From the NCBI GenBank assembly GCA_030762935.1, contig CM060900.1, forward strand, positions 385,324,132-385,388,131: a stretch of 64,000 nucleotides of DNA, read 5' to 3'. Of this stretch, positions 49,745-60,902 are shown in pieces. Source of the stretch: Hymenopus coronatus (lineage: Eukaryota; Arthropoda; Insecta; Mantodea; Hymenopodidae). The notes beneath the pieces were generated by a model. It saw only the letters and a list, made by a program, of their open reading frames with translations. It was not told where the DNA came from and made no database searches. The position numbers and the translations under genes are program-made. Numbering within the stretch: the stretch's first letter is position 1; each line of letters starts with the position of its first letter.

Positions 49745-52470
49745 CGTAATATTCCACAACATAATTACGCAGCAAATTTAAGTGATGAATTAGATCCACG
49801 ATATATTTTAATACATGTAATTATTGTTAAAAGGTCGTCTTTTAGCCATCTAGAAGAAAGTCCTGCACTGTCACATCTATAGAACTTTGCATATATGTGC
49901 ATAAACTTTGCAAATAAATGCAACATCATCAGAAAAAAGAGTTAAATTACACTGAGCATGCATGACCATCTACAATCTTATATGGCTGTAATGTGGATTT
50001 AAAAAAAATGCCCTATAAACATTGATTGCCACCTGCTGTTTATGTTGTCCTATTTGTAAATTTTATTATGATCTTTTTTTTAACTGTTTTTCCTCTGACG
50101 ATGGTGAAAGCATATGTTAACATCGATGAGTTAAATAATAACACTATTATAATGATGAGTCAAATGTAGTGAAAAAATAAATTATGTCTCTACATAAGAT
50201 CTATAGCATCAAAACTGATTCCAAAGGAAAATGTGCATATAGGTATATGGCAGTTAACACACATTATAAATGTGGACAAGATGTGTAAAAAGACTTCAAA
50301 TTTAAACTTGTTGAGGCACCTTAAAAAAGTGGAAGGACACGGGTAAAAAATAAAGGCTCGATATTTACAAATAATAATAATATAATCTATGAATTTCACG
50401 TGATGAATTTAACAGACACTTGACCTGAATGTAGTTCACTGTTCCACAGAAGTGTCACAAATTGATTTGTTACATAAATGCAGTAAACCAATGTATTGCT
50501 TTCAATGAAAGTTGTGTTCTATCAGCGGAGCACTAAATCCTGCGGCAGTAATAAACATTCCTTAATTAGGAAATTCTTATGACATTACTTAACTTTGTGA
50601 AACAAATAATATTCTTCAAAGAAAATCCTGTAACTTTGTGTACTAATAGTTGCTTAAATAACGACGCATCTGTTGTCCCAAAATAGATAAACATTCCCAT
50701 TTGTAAGTTAAACCAAAACAATTGAACCTAATAATTATTACAGACATATTTTATTTTCACTTATTTCATATTTCCAGTAAGAGAGAGAACTTCTGAAATC
50801 ATTACCAATGACGATGAATAGGACAAGCATCATTAGTAGCCATTTCAAAGATGTGTCTGAACTTTTTGATGCTTATAAATCGCTCGTTCATACCTGTGAA
50901 TGAAGCAAAGCTTTCAGTATTACTTCTAAATCAAAATACCTTGGCATCAAAATAATGCGCTCCAGTTGTTTAGGCTATAATTACAGAATCCAAATCAATG
51001 TGTAGTAATATATTTTAAAAGATCTGAAGTAATACTTATAAGTTACAGTGTCCGACTGGATATTGTGGTAGATAACATCCGTTTTATTCACATGATATAT
51101 GATTTGATGACAATGTTTTAGCTTAATATGTGGTAAACTGAAAATGGCACCTTCGTTAATAGTAATGCGATCGAGATTTAAAATTAGATGTTGAAATTAG
51201 AGTTTGTGAAAATAAAGATGATTTTATTGCTAATGGCTATTTATTTTTAAACCTGGCTTAGGTGCACACTTAGACGCTTGGACAAGTGTCATCCAGGTAT
51301 GTAGTTAATGTTTTAAAAGTGTTTTTAAATAGTACTCAAAGAACTAATAGATATGTGTAAAACTATACTTTTATACAACTTTGCATGCCATGATCCTTTT
51401 TTCAAGCGGTGCGTATCAATTATTCGCCTAAGGCTTGAAGAAATTTAAACGTGATCACGTAATGTCCACTTTTCTTTTAGAATATCTATTTGGGGTCTTG
51501 CTCAAGCTTCTTCCACACTTACGACAGCAGCTTCTGTCACCCTGGGTGCTCTTTGCAATTCCGGAGATTTAAATTTTCGAATTAAAAATTCCCTTGCCTT
51601 TTCATCTCAGATGATATTTGGTTCATTTTAGGTGTTCTCATTATTTGAGACCTTATCATAATCATAATCAATATCATTCAATCAATTTTCTGTAAAAATC
51701 TGTTCTTTTTGGTCCTTCTTCAGGAGGGTGGACCTTGTAGATGCAAAACGCATTTATTGAAGCAATGCTGAAGAGATCGTAAAAAAGATCAATGTGCCAA
51801 TATAGAGTGTTTCGGCAACATTGTTGTGGTGACATAGCTGATCTACCAGGTCTACTCCAATTAGTCACGTTATAAAATGTCACTATTTCCTGTTTCCTGC
51901 GTCATACTATATTTGTCTAGTGCACTATCATGGTACATAGTCGACAAAACTATAGGTTTTTTGTTATTTATGTGCAATACGAAACCAAATGTCATTTAGA
52001 TACCTAAACATAGGCGAGTTTCTTCTCTTTGTTTGTCTTGTAAGAAGCTAACTGGGATTTATCTCTTTTTCCTTAATGTTCTTACGTATAAGAGTTTCTT
52101 TTCACTGATCAATTGTTTGGCAAGAGGCAAAGACCTTGGAACTAATTACCTAAACACACCGCCGGCGCTAGTGTTGCTGTCACAAATTAAAACCTCTCCC
52201 GCATTCTCAACTGGAGGGCAGAACATACCTTTTGCGGTATGTGCAGTACGCTGAAAAGCCTTTCAGTCCCCCGAAAATCACATTTTAAGAACTTGGAGGT
52301 AAACTTTTATGTAAAACTCGGGTTTCATTATGCAGAAAAATCTTATAGCAGTGTGATGCACTAGAAAATAATCAGATAGCATCACTCTAAACTGATTTTG
52401 TTTATGAGTCAATAGGCGGGAGTCTCATATATTCTTAGTAGAGTATAATTATTTTTGCATAAAGTTTACT
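49745..52470. other. AT-rich stretch without recognised features
   Basis: Nothing identified on either strand. Confidence 0.4.
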
Positions 52471-52473
52471 ACA

Positions 52474-53066
52474 TTAACTAGTAATTAATTCTAATTTTAT
52501 ATTTGTTTATGAAATATTCCAGGAAGCACAGATCATATTCTCCATTAATATGAATGCACATTATTAATATACCTATCTTATCCAACACATATGTACCACA
52601 AATGTTTATTTAATGTATTTAATACAATTTACCGAAGAGGAATACAGGTACCTAATTTCCCATTTATTTTATTTTTGTACTGTGCATATACTGTCTCTGA
52701 AAATCCAGTATAGCATGTGGGTTCTTTTTTTCTCCTAAAGCGCTTTATTTATGTTTGTTTTTATTTACATACCGCCGTAGGTAATATGGCCGTATCACCA
52801 CCTTGACCTTCTATAGCAACTGCTTAAATTTTTCAAGTATATATTAAAAATATACGTCTCGATTAACCTAACACACATTAACTATCGCATTCTTATTTCC
52901 AGTCTCTTGGAATAACAATATTTAAATAAGAATTCCTTCATCAGCTTAGAATCGAGCGCAGCATATTTTGCATTTTTAATTCAGCATTTTGACCGCTATA
53001 CTACAGATTCACTCTTAACAACTCCTGTTTAAAATTCTTGTTGACGACTTTGTGTATTAAAGTAAA
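52474..53066. repeat. Two-copy dispersed repeat, copy A left part
   Basis: Aligns along its length with 62584-63176. Examples of shared text: CAGGAAGCACAGA, CTGAAGAGGAATACAGG-like, CTGTCTCTGAAAATCCAGTA, ACATACCGCCgTAGGTAATA, and TTCTTGTTGACGACTTTGTG. A degenerate tRNA-like box B (GAATCGAGCGCAG here, GAATCGAACCCGG in the other copy) suggests a SINE-like piece inside. No coding content recognised. Confidence 0.75.
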
Positions 53067-53157
53067 AATCCGATGTGTCCCAATCATATAAATTTCTCTA
53101 CATATCTGTGACAGTTTTTGATTAAAAAGCTTATTCTTCTTCATACTAATCGATTAG

Positions 53158-53890
53158 CAGACTTATTACTTGCTTCCTTGTAAGTGAAAGCTAAAACGAT
53201 AGTCAAATCTTTTAAAACGGGTTTCATATGCATGAAATGTGTTTCTTTGCAAGGCTAGGAGTTGACATTCCTGTATGAGTAACTATTTTAAAACAGAAAC
53301 CAATAACAAGGGATTTCTGAACTCCACGAAAAAATGTATATGATGTAAATTGTGGTTCTATCGAGATCTACATTTTTTGTGCAGTAAGTTTTTTTTTTTT
53401 TTTTTTTTTTTTTTTTATCTCTCTCACGGTTTACTAGTTATGCAAAATTCAACAAAATTCGTCCAGAATAAAGAGGTCTTAGAGGCTATTCCTAGAAAAT
53501 TCAATATATGCATTTTATTTGGCATGTAATATTTTTAATATACGCTATTTTATTCAAAATCGTTAAAGCCATTTTTGAGAAAATCTAAATTTTCGAAATT
53601 TGTCCACGTACAGGATAGTTTGGGCTGGAGTTTTTTCCTCAAAATCTTCGTGTCGTATCCTTGAAATATACTAAACTTAAACACCAAGTTAAAGTTTTTA
53701 CCGACTTTTCGTTTTTTGAGTTATCATGTTCATGGACACACACAACACGGACCTTTTTCTAAAAAAAATTGTTTATACAGGGGACCCTAAAACGTATATT
53801 TTTGGTGACTTCCATGTATATTTTTGGGTGGAATGCAATATCTTCTCTATACGCTAAGTAGGTATATCATGTGTAGAGAAAGTAAACAAG
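53158..53890 (+). repeat. Dispersed ~750 bp element, copy e, nested in the two-copy repeat
   Basis: Starts TTACTTGCTTCCTTGTAA and ends GTGTAGAGAAAGTA, with short imperfect inverted ends (TACTTgCTTCC / TACTTTCTCTA). Internal landmarks are AGTTATGCAAAATTC, TTTTGAGAAAATCTAAAT, TTCGTTTTTTGAGTTATC and GGGTGGAATGCAATA. A 29-base T run at 53389-53417 is internal. The corresponding place in the other repeat copy (between 63176 and 63290) lacks it. Confidence 0.7.
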
Positions 53891-53892
53891 TA

Positions 53893-54338
53893 GACAGTAT
53901 ATTAGGAATCAGAGAGAAGAAACTGCGAAAAACAGAATTAAAGTCGAATTATACTTTCGGTAATGCTTACATCCCGTTTTGTAAAGCACTTTATATCTAA
54001 GTATGCGATATTCAACTTCAATTATAATATTTACTTTTGTTTTGTTCAGTTGTGGGATGAAATTCCCTCTAATCAATGAAGTGATTTTATTCAATTCCCA
54101 ACCGGACATTTAAGGTCTAATCCCCGTGCATAAATGCTGATGATCATATCGAACGTGTTGTCGCAATTATTTCCAACTCAGATATCTTCATGACGTAATT
54201 ATAGCTGTTTTAAATTTCACTTTTCCCCATTATAGCCAATGCATTGCGCGCGACCTCGCAGGCCTTCTGCCCTCCAACAAAATCTTCTATTTCCGACACG
54301 CATTGCTCTCTGCGCAGCCAGAAGTGTGGGGGCTTGGC
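53893..54338. repeat. Two-copy dispersed repeat, copy A right part
   Basis: Aligns with 63288-63727: GGAATCAGAGAGAAGAAACT, TTTTGTTTTGTTCAG, ATGAAGTGATTTTATTCA, TGCTGATGATCA, GTGTTGTCGCAATTATTTCC, TAATTATAGCTGTTTTAAAT. On the minus strand both copies keep an open frame reading NKITSLxRxxFxPQLNKTxV then NIIIExEYR. Confidence 0.75.
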
Positions 54339-54571
54339 AAGAGGAGACTTGAATACCAATTATTGCCAGTGATGTTTCTATTTGTCCCACGGATAGGTTC
54401 AACTAGGCGCAAAACAATTTCTTGAGAGCTATTGCTTTGCCAATAAGGGCCTTGAGGTTGTGCACCTACATACCAGGTAGCCCAACTGCCCCATACTTGA
54501 CATACCTACATCCCTTCTGGCGTTTATAGAGTGACAGAATTAAACGGGGACTATTTCAAGTTAAAGCCGGC

Positions 54572-54693
54572 CAGTAGAGAACTGGCTGAGCGACCTTCGT
54601 TTTACCTTTCGCAATGAGCAGGACCCACTCTCAGACTTCACTGATAAGCGAGAGGGGTAAAATAAAGGTCGCTAATCCAGTTCCCCACTTACT
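54572..54693. repeat. 122 bp hairpin (long inverted repeat)
   Basis: Left arm 54572-54619 and right arm 54642-54693 are largely complementary, with about 22 nt between them. Both arms, read inward, contain CAGTA, then GAACTGG, AGCGACCTT and TTTTACC. It could be a tiny foldback element, or a transcript of it would fold like a small-RNA precursor. Confidence 0.75.
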
Positions 54694-54699
54694 GCATTT

Positions 54700-55738
54700 G
54701 GGCCACTGAGCATGTTGCAAAATTTATGGTATATGCTGTTTTTGCATCCACAAAGGGAAACATTTTCACATATTTCGCTGGGCTTATTTGGAACATGCTG
54801 TTAAAAGGGACAGTTTTCTCTAAAAGCTCATCAATAAGAAGTTATTCGCTGAAACAAAATATGTCTGAAAACTGTCTACCATTAGTTAGAATAGTTCTCA
54901 TGTTGGAGTCAACTATGAGAGTTTAGTATAAAATATACAGATGAAATTTCCTGTTTATTTATATATCACTTATATTAATTGTTTATTGTTTTGAAGAATG
55001 ACTCCACATGAAGCAATTGCCTTTTAACTCTTTATACTTAAATTATATAATAGTATATCAAAGTAGAGCAGAATTTTTAAATGTCCAATTAGTTGAGGAT
55101 AAAATAAATGCTGAATATTAGAGTTTCATTTTCTGTTTCAATATTTACACAATATGAGCATTATTGTTTAGTAAAATCTCAAACTGGAAGGTTAAAAAAA
55201 AACAGTTTTTTCAAGAAGGTACACAACAATTGATATATTTATGGCAGAAACTACCTGATGTGTAAACATACGAAAAAGAATGTGCCGAGAAAAGGGAGTT
55301 TAAAAACTATAACTCTAAAACAACACTGTTTCTGTCTTAATATGTTGTAAAAGAGTTTAGTGCATATATAGGTCATTCTTTATTTCTTCTGCTCCTCTGT
55401 AACTAATTTAGTATTTTAGGATGTCTTAGGCCTATCTTAAATGCTAAGTTCACTTTTAAAGAAGAACAACTTATTGTTTTTACTCTAACTTCATAGGAAT
55501 TTAGGCTCAGATATGCATTTAAACCTCCTTAGAACATACTTTAAAAGACAGTGCAGCCACAAAATCTACAAGGAAGAAATGTAGAGAGCTTGTAGTGTTT
55601 CATAACAGTAAAGCCATATTTATGAATTTTGGAAATTTTTGGAGCAGACCAAATCTTGCCATTCTCGTTTTGAAATACAATAAAGATACTTCTCCTCCTA
55701 TTCTAGCCTAAATTCAGGTTTCCTCTGTGTTGAAAATA
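54700..55738. other. Unassigned AT-rich sequence
   Basis: Nothing recognised. Confidence 0.4.
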
Positions 55739-55739
55739 T

Positions 55740-56324
55740 TTTCATGCTTAGAACACGGACTCTATAGACCACAGACTGAGCCATCACTTACTGTGCCGAC
55801 GAAGCTATGGCAAGAGGTTGAGCGAGAAGCGATGTGTTGAAACATTTCCATGCATAGAACACGGACTCTATAGACCACAGACTGAGCCAGCACTTACTGT
55901 GCCGACGAAGCTATGGCAAGAGGTTGAGCAAGAAGCGATGTGTTGAAACATTTCCATGCATAGAACACGGACTCTATAGATCACAGACTGTGCCAGCACT
56001 TACTGTGCCGACGAAGCTATGGCAAGAGGTTGAGCGAGAAGCGATGTGTTGAAACATTTCCATGCATAGAACACGGACTCTATAGACCACAGACTGAGCC
56101 AGCACTTACTGTGCCGACGAAGCTATGGCAAGAGGGTGAGCGAGAAGCGATGTGTTGAAACATTTCCATGCATAGAACACGGACTCTATAGATCACAGAC
56201 TGTGCCAGCACTTACTGTGCCGACGAAGCTATGGCAAGAGGGTGAGCGAGAAGCGATGTGTTGAAACATTTCCATGCATAGAACACGGACTCTATAGACC
56301 ACAGACTGTGCCAGCACTTACTGG
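55740..56324. repeat. 106 bp satellite, ~5.5 units
   Basis: GAACACGGACTC recurs at 55751, 55857, 55963, 56069, 56175 and 56281, exactly 106 bp apart each time. Units differ at a few positions only. Variants GACCACAGACTGAGCC and GATCACAGACTGTGCC alternate in units 2-5, giving a dimeric (212 bp) pattern. The array ends abruptly within the sixth unit. Confidence 0.97.
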
Positions 56325-56329
56325 CAAGT

Positions 56330-58138
56330 GTTTCTGAGAATATCCCTTTTAAAAGTACTTAATCAATAATTTTGAAAGTACGCGGATCACTGCCGAGAAT
56401 CTTTGCTACCTTCAAGACTTGAGATGTTGTAATTTATCAAAAATGTTTACATACAGTGGCAACTTCTGTACAAGAACAGATGAACTCCCTAATTTTTGAC
56501 AACTTGTGGATTTATTGATTATTTTTAATTGTAATAAGGTAAGATATATGTATTAATTTAAAGTCTATTTCGCTTACCCCCAAGCGCAGCTCCTCTAACC
56601 TCAATGAAATATCGCAACAGGGTCGGTAGCTTATGTTTACTTGTGCACGCTTTAAGGAGCTTTTACGCATACGCAATTTCCTTAAGGACCAAATACAAAC
56701 TATTCATGCACGGCTTCAAGTTCTGTCAATATTACATTAATACTTTAATGCTAATGCCACTAGGTTGTAGCTCAATGGTGCACAAGTAGTTAAGCGCACG
56801 AGCACGAAAGTTTCGCCAGTATATTTCAGGCCATCTTGGCACTCAACTGCAATTCAACTTCCAAAATGGCTACCCTTTCTTTAGTAAGACAACTGATTTT
56901 TATGATTATGATTATTATTACTATTATTATTTAAATTATTATTATTTAATCAACATTATCCACACAATTTTTGTTATTGTAATTGATTTTGGGTGTATTA
57001 TTTTGTTCATAATCGTTACTTTTGTGCATGAGACGCCATTTCCCATTTTCAGGGCTTTCGAGCTTTAAACTTCTAACACCCAAAATGTAGTATACTTACC
57101 AATAGCTACTCTTTATATCATACTTTAGGAAGCAATACATATGATTCTAAGCAATATTACACGCACCCTTTGCACAATGAGCAATACAGAAGGGAACTGA
57201 TATTCTCACAGACAAAGAGGAACTGTAGAATGGACCGATATCGGCTACACTGGTAGCATCCATTTTCAGCGTGCATATTTCATGAGCAGCGAAATAATTC
57301 AGCCCTCGTTCCAGCCATTACAGCCAGTTATCGGAACGGCCGATCGGACTGATACATGCACAGGACATTAGACCCATCACATCCCCCTCTTATTTATTAT
57401 TAGTTTTGGCTTTTTCGCAGTTTCAGCCAACGGGCGTTTAAAAACACTTCAACAATGATATCGTTGGGAATTCGAATATTTCTGCAACGGTAGTTAAAAT
57501 TAAATAGTGCTTTATAGGAACGATGACAGCATCGCCAAAGTAAGGGATACAGGTTGGAATTCTATCATTGACTGTGGGTTTAAAGAAAATCCTTTTATAA
57601 CTCGTACTTGCCCCCATAGGTAATTACTTCAGTGTCCCTTTATCACATACATTTTGAGCTGCTTCAGAAAATTATTGCTTTGAAGTTGCGATATAGATTA
57701 TGTTTATAATTAGCACATAATTTTAAGTCCCATTCTTCAGGATTATCTAATTATATAGGAAACTAGATGCTTTAACTTATAAACTCGTTTCTGTAAGGAG
57801 GTTTGAAACCATATATTTCGAGTGCAATTAGTTTCCTATTTTGGTTTGTTTCTACCTTTTTTCTATGTACAAAGAGCCTCTCTGACCTTATTAAAAAGAG
57901 GTGTATGAGACTTTAAAATATCTATTTACATATATATGGTTATATTCTAAACATTTTTGTGTCTTTAATCTCTAAAAGCAATTACATTGTGCCGCAAGCG
58001 GCTTTACCAGAAGGGGTACCGTTTCTGTTCTTTCTTTGTTTCTCTTTTTAAGGACGTCCTGTGTTAAATTTTGCCTAAATTAAGAAAAAAATCCCACGTT
58101 AGCCTTCCTATAAAACTATTTGTACCTTAGGTATATAT
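56330..58138. other. Unassigned sequence
   Basis: No exon recognised. Around 56765 a tRNA-like TAGCTCAATGG (box A) is seen without a usable box B, and TTACTTGTGCAC (about 56637) is repeated inverted at about 56777. Confidence 0.4.
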
Positions 58139-58141
58139 GTG

Positions 58142-58300
58142 GAGGTGCTGTGACCCCCTCTCACCAAGGCGGTTCTAGTGCAATCCCAAGGGGGGCTGCA
58201 TGTGGGATTTGCGATGTACATAGCGGCGACTAGGCCGGTTTATTCCGGGTTGTGCGGTTTCCTCCAACATTTAATCCACCAATCACGCATCATCACCTTT
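58142..58300 (+). repeat. Diverged SINE, related to the 14.4/31.6 kb family
   Basis: GCTGCATGTGGGATTTGCGA, TGTACATAGCGGCGA, GTTTATTCCGGGTTG and GCGGTTTCCTCC match the body of the main SINE family in order. The remainder to about 58460 is different, so this is a subfamily or a chimaera. Confidence 0.5.
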
Positions 58301-58464
58301 GATAACATCCATCACGGCTTCATGTTATACCATCTACCTCATCACTGTCATGCCTGGCTACGGGCCGATTCCTCGTTCCAGGATCTTCATTCTATATTTA
58401 AATCGTTCACTTCTGACTGGACACCCACGTGTAAGTCCACCATACGGGAAGTCTAAGCCGACTA

Positions 58465-59110
58465 AAATGTAGGTGGGTATATACGTATAGCCTTGCGGAA
58501 GAGGGACCTTGAAGGACAATAATTGTATAGGAAACCGTAGAAAACAGGAACGTGCTACAAACAGAAAAGAATGTAAAGGTAATGGTGTAACTGCTTGAGC
58601 AAGTATTAAGAGTCATACCTGTTTGATTCATTCTTAATCTTTCTTTTAAGGCTCCTGCAAGCATTAAAGGTTTTTCAACTCGCTTAGTCACTTTTGCACT
58701 TTCGATTTTGCTAAGCTTAATTACATTCAAATTATATAGAATTCTACAATGTTCATGCCCGAAATCTGTTCAAAACACTAAAAATGGTTTTATATAAGCT
58801 AATAATTTTAAACTATGAAATAAAATAATTGAAATAATTATAAGGAACTTAGAAAACAAAATGTGCCATAAACATACTAAAATCAATGCTTCAAGCCCAT
58901 GAAACTCATAAAGCTTAGAGATTTCACAAAATCACAATTAAACTTATGACACTGTTTTTAAGTGCATGTAGAATATGCTGTATAGTATGACTACAAATCT
59001 AGGGTATAATCCAATTTCAAGTTAAAGTTTCTGTTCTAATATTCCAAAAATGACAAAATGAAAAAAAAAAAAGACAAGAAAAGAAAATGAAGTTTTCTGT
59101 TTTAAATTAA
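58465..59110. other. Unassigned AT-rich sequence
   Basis: Nothing recognised. Confidence 0.4.
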
Positions 59111-59114
59111 TATT

Positions 59115-59330
59115 CACGAATTGTTGATCGGCTTATTTAAGGCGATGAGTCTGTGAAATATTGCGTCAACACGCTGTGGTGCGCCAGCCGTGGATGGCGT
59201 GCAGCCGTAAACTGGCTACAAGTCGAAACGCCGAGTGAATTATTAGCATTATGAATTAATGATGTTAATTCTAACAACTTTTGAGTGAATGAAAACATTT
59301 GTTTAAAAATCTCTTTTTAATAAAGTAACA
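59115..59330 (+). repeat. LTR-like repeat, copy 2 (relative of 1221-1510)
   Basis: CTTATTTAAGGCG (59132-59144) takes the place of the TATA box of copy 1. Then GTGGATGGCGTGCAGC and AGTCGAAACGCCGAGTGAA follow in the same order, and the tail has TGAGTGAATGAAAACATTTG with AATAAA at 59319-59324. No heat-shock elements are present upstream. Confidence 0.5.
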
Positions 59331-59497
59331 CCAGGGTCGCTTTCAATGCAAATATCAACCTGTAAATGTGAACAGTATTCACTATTTACCACTGATATAC
59401 TTTATACACTCTTTATACAATAATGGACACCACTTATACTCTCTTTACCAAATAAATATTTACATAACTGTGGTCGTTGGCGTGCTTTGCGTTGACG

Positions 59498-60430
59498 TTC
59501 TGAAAGGATCGTGGATCCAAATTTCGCTATGAGTATGGATGTTTATTGTAGTATGTTTCTGCTGAAAGGATCGTGGATCCGAATTTCGCTATGGATATGG
59601 ATCTTTATTGTAGTGTGTTTCTGCTGAAAGGATCGTGGATCCGAATTTCGCTATGGGTATGGATGTTTATTGTAGTGTGTTTCTGCTGAAAGGATCGTGG
59701 ATCCGAATTTCGCTATGGGTATGGATGTTTATTGTAGTGTGTTTCTGCTGAAAGGATCGTGGGTCCGAATTTCGCTATGGATATGGATCTTTATTGTAGT
59801 GTGTTTCTGCTGAAAGGATCGTGGATGCGAATTTCGCTATGGGTATGGATGTTTATTGTAGTATGTTTCTGCTGAAAGGATCGTGGATCCGAATTTCGCT
59901 ATGGGTATGGATGTTTATTGTAGTGTGTTTCTGCTGAAAGGATCGTGGATCCGAATTTCGCTATGGGTATGGATGTTTATTGTAGTGTGTTTCTGCTGAA
60001 AGGATCGTGGATGCGAATTTCGCTATGGGTATGGATGTTTATTGTAGTATGTTTCTGCTGAAAGGATCGTGGATCCGAATTTCGCTATGGGTATGGATGT
60101 TTATTGTAGTGTGTTTCTGCTGAAAGGATCGTGGATCCGAATTTCGCTATGGGTATGGATGTTTATTGTAGTGTGTTTCTGCTGAAAGGATCGTGGATCC
60201 GAATTTCGCTATGGGTATGGATGTTTATTGTAGTGTGTTTCTGCTGAAAGGATCGTGGATCCGAATTTCGCTATGGGTATGGATGTTTATTGTAGTGTGT
60301 TTCTGCTGAAAGGATTGTATATCCGAATTTCGCTATTGGTATGGATGTTCATAGTAGTGTGTTTCTGCTGAAAGGATCGTGGATTCGAATTTCGCTATGG
60401 GTATGGATGTTTATTGTAGTGTGTTTCTGT
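59498..60430. repeat. 62 bp satellite, ~15 units
   Basis: Units start at 59561, 59623, 59685 and so on every 62 bp to 60367, preceded by one slightly diverged unit. The unit contains GAAAGGATCGTGGATCCGAA and GTATGGATGTTTATTGTAG. A GGATCC site is present in most units. Variants recur every third unit (for example GATGCG with GTATGT at 59809 and 59995), showing a 186 bp higher-order repeat. The 60305 unit is the most diverged. Confidence 0.97.
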
Positions 60431-60439
60431 ACTATCTAA

Positions 60440-60900
60440 GTCATTCTATCCTCCCGATGGCCAAGTAGGTTACGCCAGTAAATGTAAAGAAAAAAAAAGT
60501 ACTTCTATGTTTCATAGGTGTCCTTTGCTCCTTCCTTAAGCATAGCATTTAGCATAAATGCACTTAATACGTAGATAAATTTCAAGAAATGTATTGCATT
60601 TAACAACGCATAGCGGAAAGATACAAAACTTCATGATTCAACTGCATTATCTGTAGTATGTACCAGTAACAGGCTATGTCTGCGTTGGTATCAGATATAT
60701 TTGGAAAGCCCTTCCAATATCAAAAAATTAAAAAAAATATTCACATAGACATAGATCCGAAAATATATGTTATAGCGTTATTAAAGGATTTGCCCCAGCT
60801 TTGGCACCAATAATATTACTTGAGTGAAAGTGTCAGCCGCTAATTGTTTTATTCTTCTTCTTTTTTTGTTTTGTTTTTTTAGAACACAGAGGACAGAAGA
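60440..60900. other. Unassigned AT-rich sequence
   Basis: Nothing recognised between the satellite and the transposase remnant. Confidence 0.4.
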
Positions 60901-60902
60901 AA

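Noticed and set aside
50095..50135. Possible Penelope-type hammerhead (CTGACGATGG..GAAAGC)
   Set aside because: The core is too degenerate and no stems are visible.
56755..56800. tRNA-like box A (TAGCTCAATGG)
   Set aside because: No usable box B or cloverleaf follows.
59141..59245. Hammerhead ribozyme in the LTR-like repeat (GTCGAAACGCC with GGCGT)
   Set aside because: The CTGATGA core and a valid cleavage site are missing; only the GAAAC-like part and one stem are present.
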